From: Acinetobacter boissieri
Lineage (GTDB): Bacteria; Pseudomonadota; Gammaproteobacteria; Pseudomonadales; Moraxellaceae
DNA: 64,000 bases
Direction of reading: 5' to 3'
Assembly: GCF_900096955.1 (NCBI RefSeq)
Contig: NZ_FMYL01000004.1
Location: 62,001-126,000, forward strand
Position numbers and translations under genes: made by a program
Shown here: one piece after another, positions 58,046 to 64,000 of the stretch
How positions within the stretch are numbered: the first letter of the stretch is position 1
Layout of the letters: each line of letters opens with the position of its first letter
Notes under the pieces: model-generated
What the model was told of the DNA's origin: nothing
Seen by the model: only the letters and a program-made list of their open reading frames with translations
The model's database searches: none

Positions 58046-61000
58046 TTAGGACTCCGCAACCAAACCGTGTTCTTTTGCTTGCTCTAAATTGACCGTAACA
58101 AGTGCTGATGTCCCTGGTTCTGGCATAGTTACACCAAGTAAATCGGTTGCCATGGTCATGGCTAGTTTATTATGTGTAATGTAAACGAATTGCACCTGTT
58201 CGGAAAGCTCTTTTACCAGATTACAAAAACGTTGTACATTTGCATCATCTAATGGTGCATCAACTTCGTCTAAAACGCAAAATGGCGCAGGGTTTAATCT
58301 AAAAATTGCAAAAACCAATGCCAAGGCAGTCATTGCTTTTTCTCCCCCAGACAACAATGCCAATGAGCTGTTTCGCTTACCTGGTGGTCGTGCCATCAGT
58401 TTGACTCCAGACTGCCAATCATCTTCAAGGCTTAAACTGGCCTCACCACCATGAAAAACTTTTGGAAACAGGTGTTTTAACTCAGCATTGACTTGGTCGA
58501 AAGTAGTCATAAAGCGTTTTTTAGTCTCTAGATCTATGCTTCTCATGGCTTGTTTTAACTGCTCACCACTTTGCTCTAGGTCATCCATTTGGTGCTTCAA
58601 AGTATCATAACGATCCTGTACTTCACTGTATTCTTGAGAAGCCGCTAAATTTACAGGACCTAATTTATCAAAACGCTGTTGTAACAGTTTTAAGTTGGCC
58701 TGATGTTGTGCTAAATCAATGCTGACTTCAGGCAATATCGTTACATCGAGTGTGCTGAGTTGCTCAGAAAAATGTTCATAATCTGATTTGGCTTGATGCC
58801 ATGCCAAACGCTGCGTTTCTAACTTTTCTCGGAGTTGCTGTTCTTGTTGCTCTTGTACATGACGTTGCTGTGTCAATACATGTTGCTCAGACTGTGCTGT
58901 ATTGAGCTCAAATTGCCATGCATCCCATTTTTTATGCAGTATTTCAACAACTTGTTGTTGTTCGTTATAGTCTTTCTGCTGTTGTGGCAGGTGTTGCTCA
59001 CATGCATTAAGCTGTGGCTGTATGGTATCCATTTGGCTTTTCAGCTGTACTTGTTGCATTTTAGCAAAGGCCAAATCTTTTTCTAGAAGTTCAATTTGAC
59101 GCTGCTGGTCAGTCACTTGCTGATGCAATTGTAAATACTGTTGTTGAGTTACTCGCTGTTGCTCACGCGACTGCTCTTGTTGTTGCTCTAAGTCATAGTA
59201 CTGCTGTTGTACTGTTTGATACTGCGGCGCTAAACGTTCAATTTTCAACCCCAACGCATGACAATCTATTTCTAAATCATCTTTTTGCATACGATCTTCT
59301 TCAATTTGCACATTCAACTGTGCGACTTGTTCGGCTAGCTGTTGTTTTTGCTGCTGCTGTGCCTGTTCAGTACTTTGTGCTTTCGCCACAGAAATACCCA
59401 ATACCTGCGCCTGCGCCTGTTGCTGTTTTAACTGTAACTGCTGTGCCTGTATGATTTGCTTATGTTGTTGCAGTGTATCTAGTTCACTTTTAAATACCTC
59501 AGCACTTTGTTCTAGTTGCTGTTTTAAGTCTCTTACCTGTGCTTCAATCTGTTCAAAACGCACCAGATCACTTAAAATACCTGTGTTCTGTGCTTGCGTA
59601 TCGTAAGATAATGCAATCAGCCAATCTACGCCCATATGATAACCATCTAGCGTGAGTATACTTTGACCTGTTTGAAGTTGTGCCTGTTGTGTTAGCGCTG
59701 TTTTTAAATCGTCTGCAAGCCATATATTTTCTAGCCATGACCACTGCGGTGCTTTAACCCATGTTGCCAGTGTTTTGTATGTATTTGGCATAGCTTGTAT
59801 GGTTTGATCTATTTTTATTTGTCTTGCAATATTAGATTGATACGCCTGCTCTGTCGTTAAAACATCTGCACCCAACCAATTTCCCAAACATTGCTCAATC
59901 AAATTGGCATACTGTTTCGCCTGTGGCTGTAACTGTAAAGCTTTTAAAAGTGTGTGCTCAGATGAAACACCTGCACGTTTTTGCATACGTTTACTTAAAT
60001 GGCTTTGTTCAACCATCAATGCTTTGAGTTGTATATTGAATTCATCGCGTTGGTTTTTAGCATCATCTGTTTGCTTTTGAATCTGCTCTAACTTACTTGC
60101 ATCATCTTGTAAAATTTTCTCTGTCAGTGCCACGTGCGACAATGCATCTTGATGTTGTTGCTGTAAAGACTGACAGCTTTCTTGCTCTGAGCACTGCATA
60201 CGCTGTGTTTGTGACAACATGGTTTCTTGCTGATGTTGCATTCTAAGTAAGTTTTTATCAAGCTGATCAAGTTGGTTCAGCAACTGTTGTTGTTGTTGCT
60301 GATACTGCATGTATTGCTGTTTGATGTTTTGATAGTCTTCAGTCACCTGTTTATAGTTTTGCTCTGTAGTTTGTCCCTCTTGCTCTAATTGTTGCTGTTG
60401 TCGTTTGAGTTGTTGGCACTGTATCTGTAAAGGCTCTTGGTTGGCATAGGCATCATCTAGCTGAATATCTAAGTGCTTAATCTTTTGTTTTATATCTGTA
60501 TATTGCTGTTGTAAGGCAGTCAACTGTGTGGTGTGGTGTTGCAATTCTTTTTGCTGTTGTTCAAGTTGCAATGACAAGTGTAGACGCTTCTGGTCTGCGG
60601 TTTGCCACTGTTGCTGTAAAGGGGACGACTGCTCAAGCAACTTTTGAAATAACTGACTACGTTGTGATAATTGCTCTTCTGTCTCTTTAAGGTTTATACG
60701 TGCTTGTTTAAACTGTGCACTTAAAATATCCATTTCAGCCATACGGTGTTGTTGTTGCTGTTGGCTCTGCTGACATTGAAAAGACAGTATGTCTACTTTG
60801 TGCTGATGAATCGCTTGACTCAGTTCACTATGTTTAAGTGCAGACTCTGACTGTTTTTTAAGTGTTTTTAGCTGATGATTTAACTCTGAAGCAATGTCTT
60901 CTAAACGTGCCAAATTTTGAGAAGTATGTTCTAAATGCTGTAAAGTTTCTTTTCGTCTGGCTTGATATTTAGAAATACCTGCTGCTTCTTCAATAAATAC

Positions 61001-61483
61001 CCGCATTTCATCGGGTTTGGCATCGACTAATCGGTTAATCATGCCTTGCTCAATAATGGCATACGAACGAGGGCCAAGCCCTGTACCTAAAAAAATGTCG
61101 GTAATGTCACGGCGTCTACAGCGTGTACCATTTAAAAAGTACTCCGACTTACCCTCTCGTGTGACTTGTCTACGCACTGCAAGTTCAGTGTATGCACCAT
61201 ACTGCCCTCCCAGTTTACCTTCCGTATTATCAAATTTTAATTCAACACTGGCCATACCCACAGGTTTACGCTTTGCTGTGCCTGTAAAAATCACATCTTG
61301 CATGTTGCCACCACGCAACTGGCGTGCACTTGACTCTCCCATCACCCAACGTATTGCATCAATCACATTTGACTTACCACAGCCATTTGGGCCAACAATC
61401 GCACTTCGATTGGCTTTAAAGTGCAATGTGGTTTTATCAGCAAATGATTTAAAGCCTGAAATTTTTAAACTGCTTAAACGCAT
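58046..61483 (-). CDS. smc: chromosome segregation ATPase SMC
   Basis: SMC organises and condenses the chromosome with ScpA and ScpB. The 1145-residue protein has the N-terminal Walker A GPNGCGKSNVIDAIRWVMGE, a central hinge near residues 510-640, and two long coiled-coil arms. The C-terminal signature is LLSGGEKAMTALAL, with Walker B FCVLDEVDAPLDD. The coiled coils are unusually rich in Gln (for example QQYMQYQQQQQQLLNQL) compared with the Glu/Lys-rich arms of most SMCs. It replaces the enterobacterial MukBEF role. zipA follows after 4 nt, so the two are co-translated. Confidence 0.97.
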   Translation of the reverse strand: MRLSSLKISGFKSFADKTTLHFKANRSAIVGPNGCGKSNVIDAIRWVMGESSARQLRGGNMQDVIFTGTAKRKPVGMASVELKFDNTEGKLGGQYGAYTELAVRRQVTREGKSEYFLNGTRCRRRDITDIFLGTGLGPRSYAIIEQGMINRLVDAKPDEMRVFIEEAAGISKYQARRKETLQHLEHTSQNLARLEDIASELNHQLKTLKKQSESALKHSELSQAIHQHKVDILSFQCQQSQQQQQHRMAEMDILSAQFKQARINLKETEEQLSQRSQLFQKLLEQSSPLQQQWQTADQKRLHLSLQLEQQQKELQHHTTQLTALQQQYTDIKQKIKHLDIQLDDAYANQEPLQIQCQQLKRQQQQLEQEGQTTEQNYKQVTEDYQNIKQQYMQYQQQQQQLLNQLDQLDKNLLRMQHQQETMLSQTQRMQCSEQESCQSLQQQHQDALSHVALTEKILQDDASKLEQIQKQTDDAKNQRDEFNIQLKALMVEQSHLSKRMQKRAGVSSEHTLLKALQLQPQAKQYANLIEQCLGNWLGADVLTTEQAYQSNIARQIKIDQTIQAMPNTYKTLATWVKAPQWSWLENIWLADDLKTALTQQAQLQTGQSILTLDGYHMGVDWLIALSYDTQAQNTGILSDLVRFEQIEAQVRDLKQQLEQSAEVFKSELDTLQQHKQIIQAQQLQLKQQQAQAQVLGISVAKAQSTEQAQQQQKQQLAEQVAQLNVQIEEDRMQKDDLEIDCHALGLKIERLAPQYQTVQQQYYDLEQQQEQSREQQRVTQQQYLQLHQQVTDQQRQIELLEKDLAFAKMQQVQLKSQMDTIQPQLNACEQHLPQQQKDYNEQQQVVEILHKKWDAWQFELNTAQSEQHVLTQQRHVQEQQEQQLREKLETQRLAWHQAKSDYEHFSEQLSTLDVTILPEVSIDLAQHQANLKLLQQRFDKLGPVNLAASQEYSEVQDRYDTLKHQMDDLEQSGEQLKQAMRSIDLETKKRFMTTFDQVNAELKHLFPKVFHGGEASLSLEDDWQSGVKLMARPPGKRNSSLALLSGGEKAMTALALVFAIFRLNPAPFCVLDEVDAPLDDANVQRFCNLVKELSEQVQFVYITHNKLAMTMATDLLGVTMPEPGTSALVTVNLEQAKEHGLVAES

Positions 61484-61628
61484 GGGTTCTCGGTGTTCGC
61501 ATAAATTTTGCGGTATTTTAAGCCATATCTATGCGTATGTGTCAGTATCTCATGCTAGAGTAATCACAGATTTATACAATAAAGTACAACTCGAACCACT
61601 TTTTGATTAAAAATACGGCAAAAGCAAT

Positions 61629-62246
61629 ATGAATCATACCCTCTATTTTTTACCCGGTGCATTAGGGAATACCACTTTTTGGCAACCCGTGATTGAGCAT
61701 TTACCAATGCATGATTGCCAAGTGATGGCTTATCCTGCTTTTCACAACACGCCACCATTAGCACATATTCAAAGTTTTGAACAACTGAGTGACCATGTCA
61801 TTCAGCACATGCCTAAAAAAGGCATTGTTATTGCACAATCTATGGGTGGGTTATTTGCCATTCGCCATGCCCTTAAAAACCCACATTTGGTGCAAGCATT
61901 GGTCTTGGTCGCTACGTCTGGCGGTATAGATCTTCATGGATTAGACCTAACAGACTGGCGTGAACACTACAAAAAAGATCACCCGACCATACCGCACTGG
62001 TTCACTGAAAACACACCAAATTATCAAGCTCTGCTACAGCAGATTAAACAACCCATTTTACTCATTTGGGCAGACCAAGACCCTATCAGTCCACTGACCA
62101 TTGCCACACGCTTAAAACAGTATTTACCACAGGCCAAACTGCATGTTATAGAGGCGTCAGATCATCACTTTGCTGCCCAGCATGCCATTGAAGTTGCAAC
62201 AACAATTGGCGCTTTTATAGCATCTGCTGTATTGCCTGAACGATAA
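61629..62246 (+). CDS. alpha/beta-fold hydrolase
   Basis: A 205-residue alpha/beta hydrolase. The nucleophile motif is IAQSMGG (Ser71), the acid lies in IWADQDPIS and the base is in DHHFA near the C terminus. The oxyanion loop LPGALGN is at the N terminus. The substrate is unknown; small esters or lactones are typical. It is divergent from smc (about 145 nt apart), and its 3' end overlaps that of the TauE-like gene on the opposite strand by 32 nt. Confidence 0.85.
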   Translation: MNHTLYFLPGALGNTTFWQPVIEHLPMHDCQVMAYPAFHNTPPLAHIQSFEQLSDHVIQHMPKKGIVIAQSMGGLFAIRHALKNPHLVQALVLVATSGGIDLHGLDLTDWREHYKKDHPTIPHWFTENTPNYQALLQQIKQPILLIWADQDPISPLTIATRLKQYLPQAKLHVIEASDHHFAAQHAIEVATTIGAFIASAVLPER

Positions 62247-63024
62247 AATAACAGCCCACAACACAAAGCATGGCAGCAAAACAACACTGTAAACCACGGG
62301 GTGATAAACGGTGTGCCAATTTCGCACCAAATTTTGCAGTGATAAAACTCATACAACTAATACCAACAAAAGCATACACATGCACATAACCAATCGCATG
62401 AGGCAAACTCACACTGCCATGATGACCAAACCACATAAAGCCTATTGCACCAGCCACAGCAATTGGAAAACCACAAGCAGCCGATGTCGCAACAGCTTGT
62501 TGCATGACCACACCATGCCGATTTAAATATGGCACAGTTAAAGACCCACCACCAATACCAAAAATTGCTGAAGCAATCCCAATCCCAACCCCTGCACCAC
62601 CTTGGCGCAAAGGTGAAGGAAGTGTACGTGATTGGTCTATCTCTGACTTTTTATTAAAATACATTTTTGATGCCACACTGATGGCAAATAAACCAATCAC
62701 AGCTTGTAATATATAATTCGGTAATAAGTCGGCAACACCTGCCCCTAAAAAAGAGCCTAAACACAAGCCAATGGCAAGATTTTTCACTACAGGCCATAGC
62801 ACTGCCTTTTTTTTATGATGCGCCATAATTGAGCTAATTGACGTCACCATAATTGTGGCTAAAGATGTACCTAAAGCCAAATGCATCAACACATCACTCG
62901 GATAGCCCTGATGACGAAACACAATATATAAAATGGGTACAATAATTAAACCACCGCCCACACCAAACAACCCTGCGGTGAATCCTGCAATTGCACCAAT
63001 GGCCAAATATATGATTAACTCCAC
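62215..63024 (-). CDS. TauE/SafE-family membrane transporter
   Basis: A membrane protein of about 269 residues with 7-8 helices and two repeats of the family signature, GFTAGLFGVGGGLIIVPIL near the N terminus and GIASAIFGIGGGSLTVPYL in the middle. Members export organosulfur acids or sulfite or simply carry anions. I start at GTG 63024 because a GGGGG stretch lies 5 nt upstream; the longer frame begins at TTG 63039. It is divergent from birA by only 27 nt. Confidence 0.82.
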   Translation of the reverse strand: MELIIYLAIGAIAGFTAGLFGVGGGLIIVPILYIVFRHQGYPSDVLMHLALGTSLATIMVTSISSIMAHHKKKAVLWPVVKNLAIGLCLGSFLGAGVADLLPNYILQAVIGLFAISVASKMYFNKKSEIDQSRTLPSPLRQGGAGVGIGIASAIFGIGGGSLTVPYLNRHGVVMQQAVATSAACGFPIAVAGAIGFMWFGHHGSVSLPHAIGYVHVYAFVGISCMSFITAKFGAKLAHRLSPRGLQCCFAAMLCVVGCYFIVQAIQQML

Positions 63025-63051
63025 AACTACCCCCTGCAATGTATTGTTTAA

Positions 63052-63813
63052 ATGATCTCAGATACCGCCACCTTAAAAGCTCATCTTAAGTCCAGTGCCT
63101 ATGCACCTGATGTTGTTTTATTAAAGCAAAGCACAACATCAACCAACGATGATGTAAAAATGTTTGCTAAACAAGGGTTTCAGCGTATTTTAGTCTGTAG
63201 TGAATCTCAAACACAAGGACGAGGCCAACACCAACGTCACTGGGTGTCTCCTACAGGTAATATTTATTTAAGTACACTTCTCACAACCACACGCCCTTTA
63301 GATGGACGACTCGCACTTGAAGTGGCTTTAAATGTGCTACACATGCCTTGTTTAGAAGGGTTTAATCTTTCTGTGAAATGGCCAAATGACCTATACAGCG
63401 CACAAGGTAAATGGGGGGGGATTTTGGTTGAACCTATTTCAACAACACAGGCGATTGTTGGCATTGGCGTAAATCTTTTTTCACACCCAACACTTCAAAA
63501 TCTCGATCAAGAAACTACAGCCCTGACCCAAATTGGACACTTAGCCTATAGCAGAATAGAAGTGATTGCAGACATATATTTAGCCATACAACATGCAGGA
63601 CAATGGTTTGACCACAACAGTCAAAATCTTGCCCACCGCTTTAACCAATCTGCACATTTTAAAGACCAAAAAGTCGATTTCGAGCATCAACACGGCGTAC
63701 AAAGTGGGATTTTTTTGGGCATACAACACGATGGTGCAGTACGCATTCAATCGACAGATCAAATACACTGTTTCTACCAAGGCCGTTTACGCCCAAGTAC
63801 AACAACACAATAA
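63052..63813 (+). CDS. birA: biotin-[acetyl-CoA-carboxylase] ligase BirA
   Basis: BirA attaches biotin to the carrier subunit of acetyl-CoA carboxylase. The 253-residue protein is the enzyme-only form. The catalytic part has QTQGRGQHQRHWVSPTGNIY and KWPNDLYSAQGKWGGILVE, and a C-terminal SH3-like domain follows. The N-terminal helix-turn-helix found in E. coli BirA is missing, so it should not be a transcriptional repressor. It is 14 nt before coaX, a common pairing. Confidence 0.93.
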   Translation: MISDTATLKAHLKSSAYAPDVVLLKQSTTSTNDDVKMFAKQGFQRILVCSESQTQGRGQHQRHWVSPTGNIYLSTLLTTTRPLDGRLALEVALNVLHMPCLEGFNLSVKWPNDLYSAQGKWGGILVEPISTTQAIVGIGVNLFSHPTLQNLDQETTALTQIGHLAYSRIEVIADIYLAIQHAGQWFDHNSQNLAHRFNQSAHFKDQKVDFEHQHGVQSGIFLGIQHDGAVRIQSTDQIHCFYQGRLRPSTTTQ

Positions 63814-63827
63814 TATAGGCAAATTTT

Positions 63828-64000
63828 ATGAAAAGTCTTTGGCTAGATATTGGCAATACACGGCTTAAATATTGGATTACAGAACATGACCAAATCATAG
63901 ATCATTTGGCTGAATTACATTTGCAATCACCTGCCGACCTACTTTTGGGATTATTGCGTTATTTTAAAAAACAACATATCGACCAAATTGGCATTTCCTC
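63828..64000 (+). CDS. coaX: type III pantothenate kinase CoaX (5' part, cut by window end)
   Basis: The first 57 codons are visible. [17 protein letters not shown] is the phosphate-binding motif of type III pantothenate kinases, which phosphorylate pantothenate in coenzyme A synthesis. The gene continues past 64000, so the C-terminal motifs cannot be checked. It directly follows birA. Confidence 0.88.
   Translation, partial: MKSLWLDIGNTRLKYWITEHDQIIDHLAELHLQSPADLLLGLLRYFKKQHIDQIGIS

Noticed and set aside
61017-61610. 197-codon open frame opposite smc
   Set aside because: It is entirely or nearly entirely antisense to a clear smc gene, lacks an SD and resembles no family; it is a shadow of the real frame.

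Overview
The window looks like a stretch of core chromosome from a member of the genus Acinetobacter (Gammaproteobacteria, AT-rich), probably not A. baumannii itself. Four things point there. There is a close homologue of the Acinetobacter wax ester synthase AtfA. There is a complete adeIJK efflux operon preceded by a PAP2-type phosphatase gene. There is a PmrA/PmrB pair next to a DcaP-type porin. The gene neighbourhoods (ispE - tRNA-Gln - prs - rplY - pth, and smc - zipA - ligA) are Pseudomonadales-like. I found no prophage, transposase, CRISPR array or integrase. The assignment comes from recognising protein families by eye, not from a database search.

Layout. 1-12 kb: dnaG, hemA, a TPR gene broken by an in-frame stop, lolB, ispE, four identical tRNA-Gln genes, prs, rplY, pth, a DUF1289 gene, trhO and two small acidic proteins. 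12.7-20 kb: rpoD, a ybeD-like gene and lipB, an SCP2-like gene with an iron alcohol dehydrogenase, a PuuP-like permease, and a divergent flavodoxin/HxlR pair. 20-29 kb: trmL, cysG, serS, a DUF3298-type lipoprotein, lolA, rpmA and rplU on the minus strand, then ispB and a membrane 'site-specific recombinase' family gene on the plus strand. 29-36 kb: PAP2 phosphatase with adeI, adeJ and adeK. 36-45 kb: two poorly known genes, valS, pmrB, pmrA and a dcaP-like porin. 45-54 kb: patatin lipoprotein, nfeD and qmcA, ispA, yjdM, an amino acid permease, sotB, cysH and atfA. 54-64 kb: a ferritin, ligA, zipA, smc, an alpha/beta hydrolase, a TauE/SafE transporter, birA and the start of coaX.

Functional themes. 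Isoprenoid synthesis appears as ispE, ispB and ispA. Outer-membrane lipoprotein sorting appears as lolA and lolB, which lie far apart. Envelope and drug response is represented by adeIJK, pmrAB and the porin. Sulfur/siroheme metabolism is represented by cysG and an iron-sulfur type cysH. tRNA function is represented by four tRNA genes, valS, serS, trmL, trhO and pth. Many starts are GTG or TTG, and I moved several starts to fit a Shine-Dalgarno (SD) sequence.

The most unusual signals are these. A strong SD feeds an AUG-UAA minimal upstream ORF just before serS. A single in-frame TAA splits the TPR gene. A 24-bp palindrome sits ahead of the PAP2-adeIJK unit. pmrAB lacks an adjacent pmrC but carries its own PmrA-box-like motif. 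A 50-codon ORF lies antisense to the trhO terminator. The ferritin has Ala in place of the heme-ligating Met52. I did not find a clearly new multi-gene system.
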